A stretch of 10,153 nt of DNA from JAZKFP01 sp040386355 (GCA_040386355.1 JAZKFP010000100.1:1-10153), one strand, 5' to 3'. Positions 1 through 6,261 are shown, counted from the stretch's first letter. Notes: generated from the letters alone by a model not told the origin. Made by a program: numbers and translations.

Positions 1-46
1 ATACCGCTCTTTGTTTTTATAAAAAGCGGTATGTGAGCAGGCGAAG
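1..46. repeat. Palindromic intergenic repeat, copy A (left arm cut by window edge)
   Basis: Bases 1-8 (ATACCGCT) pair with 25-32 (AGCGGTAT) around an AT-rich loop. The stem continues on the right as GTGAGCAGGCG, the reverse complement of the left arm of copy B near 6389-6399. Bases 1-33 match 6400-6432 with a single difference (C5 versus T6404), which turns a C-G pair into T-G and keeps the stem. The missing left arm probably lies just outside the window. The repeat sits in front of rbfA, presumably behind infB, although infB is not visible. It resembles REP-type dispersed palindromes in form; I recognise no named family. Confidence 0.7.
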
Positions 47-54
47 AGCGCAGA

Positions 55-131
55 CACAAAATGTTTTGTGACAAACATTTTACAGGGAAGCGATTATGGA
101 GTAGGTATTTTTCTGCAGTACTGCCTATTTT
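55..131 (+). other. Small hairpins in the rbfA leader
   Basis: A perfect 9-bp inverted repeat lies at 58-66 and 73-81 (AAAATGTTT and AAACATTTT) with a 6-nt loop. A second short structure at about 102-125 combines TAGG/CCTA arms with an inner palindrome GCAGTACTGC and is followed by a run of six T. The second could be a weak intrinsic terminator or attenuator for an upstream gene. The stem is short and interrupted, so this is tentative. I find no convincing promoter here, so rbfA may be read from upstream. Confidence 0.35.
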
Positions 132-146
132 TTATTGAGGCGGTTT

Positions 147-530
147 ATGGCAAATCAGCAACGTGTCGAGCGAGTTGCCGATCAAATTCAGAGATTATTA
201 GCGCAGCTTCTTCAGCACGAAGTGAAAGATCCGCGCATTGGTTTTGTAACCGTTTCTGAAGTCACTATCAGCAAAGATTTATCCTACGCTGACGTGCAAG
301 TGTCATGGCTTGATAAAGAATCGCCAGAAGAAATTAAAAATGGTTTAGCTGCGCTTGCAAAAGCTGCGGGTTTTTTACGCTCCTCACTTGCTAAATCAAT
401 TCAGTTGCGTGTGATACCGAAATTACGTTTCCACCACGATACAACGTTAAAACAAGCGTTTCGTATTGAGAGCTTGTTACGTCAAGCCAATATCCCAAAG
501 CTAGATTCGGATTCTGATTCATCTGAATGA
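147..530 (+). CDS. rbfA: Ribosome-binding factor A (30S maturation)
   Basis: RbfA binds the 30S subunit and helps late maturation of 16S rRNA, especially under cold conditions (known for the family). The 127-residue product has the full family pattern: an N-terminal helix with RVADQIQRLLAQLL, the block KDPRIGFVTVSEVTISKD at about residues 27-44, and the KH-like segment ending with RVIPKLRFHHD near residue 90. The length is close to the usual 130 or so. The tail is short, acidic and serine-rich. The start is ATG 147 because GAGG at 137-140 lies 6 nt upstream; an in-frame TTG at 135 overlaps that ribosome site and is rejected. The stop overlaps the truB start by four bases (ATGA), so the two are translationally coupled. 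Confidence 0.95.
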   Translation: MANQQRVERVADQIQRLLAQLLQHEVKDPRIGFVTVSEVTISKDLSYADVQVSWLDKESPEEIKNGLAALAKAAGFLRSSLAKSIQLRVIPKLRFHHDTTLKQAFRIESLLRQANIPKLDSDSDSSE

Positions 531-1453
531 AACCTCAAAGATCCTTAACTGGAGTGCTTATTGTCAATAAGCCTTCAGGTCCAACGTCTAATCGTGTTCT
601 GCAACGTGTTCGTCAATTGTTTAATTTTAAAAAAGTCGGTCATACTGGATGTTTAGATCCGCTTGCCAGTGGTGTACTGCCGGTTTGTTTTGGCGGAGCA
701 ACTCGATTGGCTGAGTTTATGTTGGCCGATAATAAAGTCTATGAAGCAGACATTTGTCTTGGCATAACAACCACGACCGGTGATGCGATGGGTGAAATTG
801 TTGCTGAGCAAACACCACCCGATATAAGCGATGAATTTCTGCAAGATATTCTTGCTTCATTTGTTGGCACGTCAGATCAGCAAGCGCATAAATATTCCGC
901 ATTAAAATATCAAGGTAAACCTTTATATGCTTACGCTCGTGAGGGAATTGAAGTCCCAGCAAAGCATCGGCAAATCACTATTTCTTCTATTCAATGGCTT
1001 TCTCGGCTATCCAATAATGGGTTTAAAATTCAAGTTAGTTGTAGCAAGGGTACGTATATTCGTAGCTTGGCTGAGGATATCGGAACAAAGATTGGTTGTG
1101 GCGCGCATTTAATAGGATTAAAACGAATTCAATCAGGTATTTTCCATATAAACCAAGCACTGAATTTGGATGTATTAGAAAATCTTTCAGTTGCTGAGCG
1201 TGAGCAGTTTTTATTGCCAGCGTGGGATGCAGTGCCGCATTTAAAAAAATACGCGATGCCAGATGCTTTAGCACACGAGCTATTAATTGGTAGAGCGGTT
1301 GAATCAAGTTCAATAGATTCTAATTATCCAACTGAGCACATTGTTTTAATAACCGAAGCCCAGCAATTTTTAGGTTTAGGTCGTATTGAGTCGGGAAAAA
1401 TTTTTCCATGGCGAATGATGCCAAAAGAAAAAATATTCGAAAGCCTTCCTTGA
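527..1453 (+). CDS. truB: tRNA pseudouridine-55 synthase
   Basis: TruB converts U55 in the T-loop of tRNAs to pseudouridine. The 308-residue protein carries the TruB catalytic signature GHTGCLDPLASGVLP, with the nucleophilic aspartate at residue 44. It also has the substrate-binding block KGTYIRSLAEDIG at about residues 173-185 and an RNA-binding PUA-like tail from about 245. The usual GHTGTLDP or GHTGALDP is GHTGCLDP here, a change in a variable position. It starts inside the rbfA stop (ATGA). In many gammaproteobacteria rpsO follows closely. Here 353 bases containing an inserted repeat element separate them, and I see no ordinary terminator directly after the truB stop. Confidence 0.96.
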   Translation: MKPQRSLTGVLIVNKPSGPTSNRVLQRVRQLFNFKKVGHTGCLDPLASGVLPVCFGGATRLAEFMLADNKVYEADICLGITTTTGDAMGEIVAEQTPPDISDEFLQDILASFVGTSDQQAHKYSALKYQGKPLYAYAREGIEVPAKHRQITISSIQWLSRLSNNGFKIQVSCSKGTYIRSLAEDIGTKIGCGAHLIGLKRIQSGIFHINQALNLDVLENLSVAEREQFLLPAWDAVPHLKKYAMPDALAHELLIGRAVESSSIDSNYPTEHIVLITEAQQFLGLGRIESGKIFPWRMMPKEKIFESLP

Positions 1454-1464
1454 AGTTTTACCAC

Positions 1465-1691
1465 ATACCCGTAGCGTTGAAAAATTAGGGCGCTTCACGC
1501 GCGCCGCGACTAAAGGCAGCGGCCGGACAAGCGTAGCGGTGAAGCATAAAGATTTTTTTTCATTCGCACGATGCCTTGATGCCACGTAGCCAAATCTTTA
1601 CGTCAGGAAAGGCAACACAGCGAGTGGAAAAAAATATCATGATGAGCACCTACTCTTTTTTAAAAAGCAAAAGGTCAGACGCTACGGGTAT
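1465..1691 (+). mobile_element. MITE-like structured element, copy 1 (227 bp)
   Basis: The ends are perfect 13-bp inverted repeats: ATACCCGTAGCGT at 1465-1477 and its complement at 1679-1691. The element codes for no protein. Its core matches a second copy at 2113-2301 in the same orientation; across 1561-1627 I count 51 of 67 identical bases with no gap. The core folds into three stacked helices: 1553-1567 with 1620-1634, 1572-1577 with 1609-1614, and 1584-1588 with 1599-1603. Copy 1 also has a GC-rich hairpin block at 1492-1545 (GCTTCAC/GTGAAGC, inner GCCGC/GCGGC) that copy 2 lacks. The ends could reflect a TA target duplication, but the palindromic termini make this undecidable here. The orientation assigned is arbitrary. 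It could be a MITE, an unusually large REP-like repeat, or an RNA gene with inverted ends. Confidence 0.7.
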
Positions 1692-1694
1692 AGA

Positions 1695-1723
1695 TTGATT
1701 CATACCCAGGACGCGGATACAAT
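1695..1723 (+). promoter_or_regulatory. Candidate sigma-70 promoter for rpsO
   Basis: TTGATT at 1695-1700 and TACAAT at 1718-1723 are separated by exactly 17 bases, a good match to the -35/-10 pattern. Initiation would fall near 1730, giving a leader of about 75 nt before the rpsO start. The -35 box begins four bases past the end of the repeat element, so sequence upstream of the promoter is now element DNA. This is a consensus match only; there is no experimental support in view. Confidence 0.5.
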
Positions 1724-1747
1724 CGCGCCCTAGCTGTATCCATGCGT
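1711..1747 (+). promoter_or_regulatory. Hairpin upstream of rpsO, possible S15 leader element
   Basis: GGATACA at 1715-1721 pairs with TGTATCC at 1735-1741 around a 13-nt loop. The stem resumes with ACGC at 1711-1714 and GCGT at 1744-1747 across a two-base bulge. S15 represses its own translation through structured leaders that differ between bacterial groups, so a leader structure is expected here. However, the hairpin overlaps the candidate -10 box. It would only be transcribed whole on read-through from truB or from an earlier start. Confidence 0.35.
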
Positions 1748-1806
1748 GGCTAATGAAAGAAAAAGCATGTTGATTCGTTCTCTAGAGCGTATAGTGAGGA
1801 AATAGT

Positions 1807-2076
1807 ATGTCAGTTACCGTTGAAAGAAGAAAAGAAATCGTAGGTTCCTTTGGTCGTAAGGCTGACGATACCGGATGTCCTGAAGTTCAAGTCGCACTTC
1901 TTACAGAAAATATTAATAATCTACAAAGCCATTTTAAAGCACACTCCAAAGATCACCACTCACGTCGTGGTTTGATCCGTATGGTTAATCGCCGTCGTAA
2001 ATTATTAGATTATTTGAAAAGAAAAAATGCACCAGCTTACACAGCTTTAATTCAAGAATTAGGTCTACGTCGTTAA
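1807..2076 (+). CDS. rpsO: 30S ribosomal protein S15
   Basis: S15 binds the central domain of 16S rRNA early in 30S assembly and helps form bridge contacts with the 50S subunit. The 89-residue product has the standard length and the full family pattern: DTGCPEVQVALLTENINNL, then HFKAHSKDHHSRRGLIRMVNRRRKLLDYL, then a conserved ending with two arginines. ATG 1807 is preceded by GAGGA (1796-1800) at a 6-nt gap. The gene lies between two same-orientation copies of the structured element, separated from truB by 353 bases and from pnp by 464. It is therefore probably an independent unit using the promoter at 1695-1723. I see no clear intrinsic terminator after it; the weak CTGG/CCAG pair near 2093-2109 has no T-run. 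Confidence 0.97.
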   Translation: MSVTVERRKEIVGSFGRKADDTGCPEVQVALLTENINNLQSHFKAHSKDHHSRRGLIRMVNRRRKLLDYLKRKNAPAYTALIQELGLRR

Positions 2077-2112
2077 TTTAATCGAATACTCTGCTGGGTC
2101 TTAAACCAGTAT

Positions 2113-2301
2113 ATACCCGTGGCGTATGAAAATTATGTTAAGTGAAACGGTGTAGCATAAAGATTTTTTTTCGATCGTAAGGCGCTTTGACGCTGCGTAG
2201 CCAAAGCTTTACGCGAGGAAAAGCAACACAGTGAGCGGAAAAAAAGATCATGATAAATATCTACTCTTTTTTAAAAACAAAAGGTCATTCGCTACGGGTA
2301 T
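2113..2301 (+). mobile_element. MITE-like structured element, copy 2 (189 bp)
   Basis: The left end ATACCCGTGGCG (2113-2124) and right end CGCTACGGGTAT (2290-2301) are inverted with one difference from copy 1, which leaves a G-T pair. Two more outer bases on each side extend the match. The core at 2172-2238 aligns without gaps to 1561-1627. It keeps the three helices: 2164-2178 with 2231-2245 (one A-G mismatch), 2184-2188 with 2220-2224, and 2195-2199 with 2210-2214. Paired changes relative to copy 1 (A-T to G-C, C-G to T-A, A-T to G-C) retain pairing. The right part, including ATCTACTCTTTTTT, is also shared. It lacks the GC-rich block of copy 1, which accounts for the 38-bp length difference. 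No ORF of note is present. Confidence 0.7.
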
Positions 2302-2304
2302 ATT

Positions 2305-2334
2305 TAAGCAGTAGTTCTGTAAGCAGTAGTTCTG
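2305..2334. repeat. 15-bp perfect tandem duplication (two units)
   Basis: TAAGCAGTAGTTCTG occurs twice back to back (2305-2319 and 2320-2334), immediately downstream of element copy 2. Two units only, so probably a local duplication. It may have arisen during or after insertion, but nothing here dates it. Confidence 0.85.
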
Positions 2335-2349
2335 AAAGTATAAATCCCT

Positions 2350-2400
2350 GGAAGTTATTTTTTTAGTGCGTTTTTAATGATGCAGGAAAAAATAACTTCC
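2350..2400 (+). promoter_or_regulatory. Long hairpin in the rpsO-pnp spacer
   Basis: Fourteen bases at 2350-2363 (GGAAGTTATTTTTT) pair perfectly with 2387-2400 across a 23-nt loop. No T-run follows, so a standard intrinsic terminator is unlikely. In enterobacteria a pnp leader hairpin is cut by RNase III and then used by PNPase to control its own mRNA. This stem is a positional candidate for such a site or for 3' end protection of the rpsO message. That role is inference from position and fold only. Confidence 0.5.
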
Positions 2401-2444
2401 ACACAAATCATTCAAATTAATTATCTTTTTATTTCAATTTAAAA

Positions 2445-2518
2445 ACCCTTCACAATTTAAAAAGCATTTTGTAAGGGTCGAGATAATAGGAAAAATGTTT
2501 AAGGCGCAACATTGCGCT
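2445..2518 (+). promoter_or_regulatory. Possible pnp promoter and leader hairpins
   Basis: The stretch 2401-2470 is very AT-rich. GATAAT at 2482-2487 resembles a -10 box, but no good -35 lies at the proper distance. ACCCTT (2445-2450) and AAGGGT (2473-2478) form an inverted repeat with four more pairs past a bulge. GCGCAA/TTGCGC at 2504-2509 and 2512-2517 makes a tight hairpin with a two-base loop, about 23 nt before the pnp start. These structures could influence pnp expression; the promoter call is weak. Confidence 0.3.
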
Positions 2519-2540
2519 CTAACTTTAATGGATACGTCAT

Positions 2541-4634
2541 ATGTTTAACATCGTTAAAAGAACGTTCGAATTTGCCGGTCAAACAGTAGTACTTGAGACG
2601 GGACGCATTGCGCGCCAAGCCACTTCCTCTGTTTATGCCACCATGGGAGATTGTGCAGTTTTAGTTGCTGTCGTTGCGAGTAAACAAGCAGATTCAAGCA
2701 AAGATTTTTTTCCATTAACTGTCAACTATCAAGAAAAAGTGTATGCAGCAGGTCGTATTCCTGGTGGTTATTTGAAGCGTGAAGGCCGTCCTTCTGAAAA
2801 AGAAACCCTTACTAGTCGTTTAATTGATCGACCCATTCGTCCGCTATTTCCAAAAGGTTTTAAAAACGAAGTTCAAATTTCTATTACTGTGGTTGCAACG
2901 GATAAAAAGTTTGATCCAGATATTGTTTCTATGCTCGCAACATCTGCGGCCCTTGCTGCTTCTGGTTTACCATTTAATGGTCCCATTGCAGGTGCGCGAG
3001 TCGGCATGATTGACGGCGAATATTTAATCAATCCAGGTTACGACGTATTAAAAAAATCCGATTTAGATTTGGTTGTCGCAGGCACCGAAGGTGCTGTGTT
3101 GATGGTTGAATCGGAAGCCAATGAATTAACCGAAGATCAAATGTTGGGTGCAGTTTTATTTGGTCATGAAGCATGTAAATCTGCGATTGCAGAAATTCGT
3201 GCTTTTGCAGCGGAAGTGAATCGTCCATCGTGGAATTGGGAGCCAGAAGTTGCAAATACTTCTGTAAAGGCTTGGGTTGAAGAACGTTTTACTTCTGCTA
3301 TTTCTGCAGCGTACGCAGTAACCGATAAAGCATCGCGCTACAGTCGCTTAAATCAAATTCGTTTTGAAATGAATACTGTTTTTCAAAGCGATGAATCTCT
3401 AAAAGATCAACCAGAATTTACTGAAAAATCTTTAACAGATGCTTTTGCTTCAGTCGAGAAACGCGTCGTTCGTCAAAATATTTTAAGCGGTAAGCCGCGT
3501 ATTGATGGTCGTGATCATCGTTCTATTCGTCCTATCGATGTTCAAGTAGGAGTTTTACCTAAGGTTCATGGCTCTGCGTTATTTACTCGTGGTGAAACTC
3601 AAGCATTAGTTGTTACAACATTGGGTGGTGGTAAAGACGGTCAAATTATTGATGCGCTTGAGGGTTCACGTACCGACGCGTTTATGTTGCATTACAACTT
3701 TCCTCCGTATTGCGTTGGTGAAGTTGGATACAGTGGCGGTCCAAAGCGTCGTGAAATTGGTCACGGTCGATTAGCGCGTCGTGCATTAGAAAGCGTATTA
3801 CCTAATCCAGAAGAATTTCCGTACATTATTCGTTTAGTGTCGGAAATTACAGAATCAAATGGTTCTTCTTCAATGGCAAGTGTTTGTGGTGGTAGTCTTT
3901 CTTTGATGGATGCTGGTGTACCTTTGCGCGCGCCTGTTGCTGGAATCGCAATGGGATTAGTGAAAGAAGAAAATCGATTTGCAATTTTGTCCGATATTTT
4001 AGGTGATGAAGATCATTTAGGAGATATGGATTTCAAAGTCGCTGGTACGGCTGAAGGCGTAACCGCTTTGCAAATGGATATTAAAATCGAAGGCATTACT
4101 GAAGAAATTATGGAGCGTGCATTAAATCAAGCGCGCGAAGGCCGATTGCATATTTTGCGTCAAATGGAAAATGGTCTAACCAAATCTCGTGAAGCGGTCA
4201 ATGAAAATGCACCGTGTTATGCAACTTTCAAAATTAATCCTGATAAAATTCGCGATGTAATTGGTAAAGGTGGAGCGACGATTCGTAGTATTTGCGAACA
4301 AACCAGCGCAACCATTGATATCGAAGAAGATGGTCGCGTTAAAGTGTATGGTCAAGACCGTGAAGCAACTGAAGCTGCAATGAAACGGATTGAAGAAGTT
4401 GTAGCTGTTCCGGAAATTGGTGCAGTTTATGATGGTACCGTTATTCGTATCGTAGAATTCGGCGCGTTTGTAAACTTTATGCCGGGTATTGATGGTTTGG
4501 TTCATATTTCTCAAATCGCAAATGAGCGTATTGAAAATGTGAGTGACTATTTAAAAGAAGGCCAGCAATTAAAAGTTCGCGTTCTTGATGTAGATAATCG
4601 AGGAAGGATCAAACTTACCTTAAAAGACATGTAG
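2541..4634 (+). CDS. pnp: Polyribonucleotide nucleotidyltransferase (PNPase)
   Basis: PNPase degrades RNA 3' to 5' with phosphate, releasing nucleoside diphosphates, as a trimer often bound to the degradosome. The 697-residue protein shows all parts: a first RNase PH domain with GRIPGGYLKREGRPSEKE and RLIDRPIRPLFP, a helical linker, and a second RNase PH domain from about residue 315. That domain contains the active-site block GDEDHLGDMD at 488-497. A KH domain with GKGG at 575-578 and an S1 domain from about 627 to the end follow. It ends almost directly after S1, so the tail is short compared with the 711-residue E. coli protein. ATG 2541 has a weak TGGA ribosome site 8 nt upstream. It is transcribed toward rpiA and shares a bidirectional terminator with it. 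Confidence 0.97.
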   Translation: MFNIVKRTFEFAGQTVVLETGRIARQATSSVYATMGDCAVLVAVVASKQADSSKDFFPLTVNYQEKVYAAGRIPGGYLKREGRPSEKETLTSRLIDRPIRPLFPKGFKNEVQISITVVATDKKFDPDIVSMLATSAALAASGLPFNGPIAGARVGMIDGEYLINPGYDVLKKSDLDLVVAGTEGAVLMVESEANELTEDQMLGAVLFGHEACKSAIAEIRAFAAEVNRPSWNWEPEVANTSVKAWVEERFTSAISAAYAVTDKASRYSRLNQIRFEMNTVFQSDESLKDQPEFTEKSLTDAFASVEKRVVRQNILSGKPRIDGRDHRSIRPIDVQVGVLPKVHGSALFTRGETQALVVTTLGGGKDGQIIDALEGSRTDAFMLHYNFPPYCVGEVGYSGGPKRREIGHGRLARRALESVLPNPEEFPYIIRLVSEITESNGSSSMASVCGGSLSLMDAGVPLRAPVAGIAMGLVKEENRFAILSDILGDEDHLGDMDFKVAGTAEGVTALQMDIKIEGITEEIMERALNQAREGRLHILRQMENGLTKSREAVNENAPCYATFKINPDKIRDVIGKGGATIRSICEQTSATIDIEEDGRVKVYGQDREATEAAMKRIEEVVAVPEIGAVYDGTVIRIVEFGAFVNFMPGIDGLVHISQIANERIENVSDYLKEGQQLKVRVLDVDNRGRIKLTLKDM

Positions 4635-4652
4635 AGATGGTACCTCCGCATG

Positions 4653-4747
4653 ATTGTTTGCAAGGGTGTTGCCCGGTTGTTTGCCTGCTCACGTACTTAA
4701 AAGTACGTTGCGCGGGTTCACTGCCCTTGCGCCTACTTGCGAACAAT
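4653..4747. repeat. Nested palindromic repeat, copy C
   Basis: The outer arms ATTGTTTGCAAG (4653-4664) and CTTGCGAACAAT (4736-4747) pair over 12 positions with one G-T. CCCG/CGGG (4672-4675, 4713-4716) and ACGTACTT/AAGTACGT (4691-4698, 4701-4708) pair inside. The segment contains GCCTGCTCAC at 4683-4692, which also occurs in copy B at 6390-6399 and, inverted, in copy A. The part right of the inner stem also resembles copy B after its core (about two thirds identical over 34 bases). It lies between pnp and the terminator and has no T-run of its own. Confidence 0.65.
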
Positions 4748-4787
4748 TCTTCGTTCGGTAATTGAGAGCAATATAAATTTAGAAATT

Positions 4788-4818
4788 AAATAAGGGCTCA
4801 TTTTAAGAGCCCTTATTT
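4788..4818. terminator. Bidirectional intrinsic terminator between pnp and rpiA
   Basis: A perfect 12-bp stem (4788-4799 with 4807-4818, core AAGGGCTC/GAGCCCTT) encloses a 7-nt loop. T-rich sequence follows on the plus strand, and the A-rich left flank gives a U-rich tail on the minus strand. It sits between convergent genes, 153 bases after the pnp stop and 17 bases past the rpiA stop, and can serve both. Confidence 0.9.
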
Positions 4819-4835
4819 TATGGGTGGTTTTTTAA

Positions 4836-5510
4836 TTATCGAGTTTTAATATCAGCGCTGTCTGCGTTGCCAATTACTAATACGTGTGCTCGGTTTAAAG
4901 CAAAAATTCCGTTACAAATTACGCCAGGTATTTGATTAATTGCTTGTTCGAGTTTTAACGGTTCCGCAATTTTTAATCCAGAAACATCAAGAATAATATT
5001 GCCGTTGTCGGTGGTAAAATGTTCACGATATTTTGGAGTTCCGCCAAGTTTAACTAATTCGCGCGCAACTAAACTTCGTGCCATGGGTAATACTTCAATA
5101 GGTAGTGGAAAACTTCCTAAGCAATCGACAACTTTCTTTTCATCGACAATGCAGATAAATTTTTTCGCGACATGCGCAACAAGTTTTTCTTGCGTCAGTG
5201 CGCCGCCGCCGCCTTTAATTAAATTGAAATGTGGATCAACTTCATCTGCGCCATCAATGTAAATTGGTAATTCTGTTACTGAATTTAATTCAACGCACGG
5301 GATGCCAACTTTTTGTAATTCCGCTTTTGTTCCAGAAGACGTTGCAACAGCACCACCAATTTTACCGCGGTAATCTTTAAGTAAGTGAATAAACGCGTTT
5401 GTAGTACTTCCAGTGCCAATTCCAATGATGACATCGTCTGGTAAATTATCTAAAAATTGTAATGCAGCTTTCGCAGCGTTTTGTTTTGAGCTGTCAGTTA
5501 ATTGAGACAT
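4836..5510 (-). CDS. rpiA: Ribose-5-phosphate isomerase A
   Basis: RpiA interconverts ribose 5-phosphate and ribulose 5-phosphate in the non-oxidative pentose phosphate pathway. The 224-residue protein closely follows the enterobacterial form (219 residues). It has the phosphate loop GTGST at 32-36, DGADEVD at 86-92, and KGGGGALTQEK at 99-109 with the catalytic glutamate at 108. The later blocks FPLPIEVLPMARS and LGGTPKYR then TDNGNIILDV are also present. The ATG lies inside the end of the ferredoxin gene, overlapping it by 17 bases, which implies a shared transcript and coupled translation. A GGA about 10 nt upstream is the only ribosome-site candidate. It is last in the cluster and ends at the shared terminator. 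Confidence 0.96.
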   Translation of the reverse strand: MSQLTDSSKQNAAKAALQFLDNLPDDVIIGIGTGSTTNAFIHLLKDYRGKIGGAVATSSGTKAELQKVGIPCVELNSVTELPIYIDGADEVDPHFNLIKGGGGALTQEKLVAHVAKKFICIVDEKKVVDCLGSFPLPIEVLPMARSLVARELVKLGGTPKYREHFTTDNGNIILDVSGLKIAEPLKLEQAINQIPGVICNGIFALNRAHVLVIGNADSADIKTR

Positions 5511-5763
5511 GAGAAGAGAGTCCTTGTAGACGTTGATATTTCATAAGCAAAGTTTCATGGTCTTCGATATGTTCGGAATCTAATGGAATGCAATTCACTG
5601 GACAAAGAGGTTGGCACTGCGGTACTTCAAAATGACCAACACATTCTGTGCATAAATCTGGATCAATATGATAAATACGTTCACCAGGATAAATTGCATT
5701 ATTCGGACATGCCGGCTCACACACATCACAATTAATACATTCTTCGGTGATTTTAAGAGCCAT
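5494..5763 (-). CDS. fdx: YfhL-type 2[4Fe-4S] ferredoxin
   Basis: This is a small electron carrier of 89 residues with two four-iron clusters. The first motif is C9-x2-C12-x2-C15-x3-C19-P. The second is C38-x2-C41-x8-C50-x3-C54-P; the eight-residue insert between its second and third cysteines is typical of the Alvin/YfhL ferredoxins. A further cysteine sits at 58, followed by a charged C-terminal tail. The ATG follows the coaD stop by three bases, and its ribosome site GGTGG lies in the last codons of coaD. A coaD-ferredoxin pair is familiar in gammaproteobacteria. The redox partner is not shown by this context. The symbol fdx is generic (yfhL-like). Confidence 0.93.
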   Translation of the reverse strand: MALKITEECINCDVCEPACPNNAIYPGERIYHIDPDLCTECVGHFEVPQCQPLCPVNCIPLDSEHIEDHETLLMKYQRLQGLSSHVSIN

Positions 5764-5766
5764 ATT

Positions 5767-6261
5767 TTATCCACCTTTATTTTTCTGAATGCGTTGCATT
5801 AAAGGTTGAACCACGTGCTCGCTTACAAAGGGCGTAACGTTTCCGTTATAAAGTGCAACTTCTCGCACAAAAGAGGAAGAAATGTAAGAAGTATGTGTAT
5901 TTGTTGGTAAAAAAAAAGTTTCAATTTCTGGTGCTAATTGTCGGTTCATTGCAGCGAGTTGAAATTCAAATTCAAAATCAGATACTGCGCGTAAACCTCG
6001 CACAATAAATCGCGCGTTTTGCTCATGTGCAAATTCAATCAATAAACCTTCAAAGCCAATCACCTTAATATTTTTTACATTTCGAACGGCGGCTTGAATT
6101 AAAGCGACACGTTCTGGCAGCGTAAATAAAGGGCTTTTTTTTGGATTGGCTGCCACTCCTATAATTAAAGTGTCAAATGCTTTTGCCGCGCGTTCGATAA
6201 TATCTTGATGGCCCAAAGTAATTGGATCAAAAGTTCCAGGGTAAATTGCAAGATTACGCAT
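5767..6261 (-). CDS. coaD: Phosphopantetheine adenylyltransferase (CoA synthesis)
   Basis: CoaD transfers AMP from ATP to 4'-phosphopantetheine, giving dephospho-CoA, the penultimate step of CoA synthesis. The 164-residue protein has the nucleotidyltransferase signature YPGTFDPITLGH with T10 and H18. It also has K42, RGLR with R88 and R91, and the ISSS block near 130, all at the positions known from E. coli. I chose the ATG at 6261 because GGAG lies 6 nt upstream; longer in-frame starts at 6273 (ATG) and 6279 (GTG) would add residues before the conserved first strand and lack a ribosome site. It is first in the coaD-fdx-rpiA cluster and divergent from ilvB. Confidence 0.96.
   Translation of the reverse strand: MRNLAIYPGTFDPITLGHQDIIERAAKAFDTLIIGVAANPKKSPLFTLPERVALIQAAVRNVKNIKVIGFEGLLIEFAHEQNARFIVRGLRAVSDFEFEFQLAAMNRQLAPEIETFFLPTNTHTSYISSSFVREVALYNGNVTPFVSEHVVQPLMQRIQKNKGG

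Noticed and set aside
135..146. TTG start extending RbfA by four residues
   Set aside because: It overlaps the GAGG ribosome site that serves ATG 147, and the family N-terminus fits 147.
1376..1585. Minus-strand open frame covering the truB end and element copy 1
   Set aside because: It spans a gene boundary and the structured element and is not conserved in element copy 2, so it is a chance frame.
2093..2109. CTGG/CCAG hairpin as rpsO terminator
   Set aside because: The stem is four pairs plus a mismatch and no T-run follows.
2305..2334. Two 15-bp units as a CRISPR or iteron array
   Set aside because: Only two units with no spacer, and no associated replication or cas gene.
4176..4514. 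112-codon open frame antisense to pnp
   Set aside because: It lies wholly opposite a strongly conserved PNPase region, has a low-complexity Asn/Thr/Phe-rich product typical of an antisense shadow, and has no ribosome site I can recognise.
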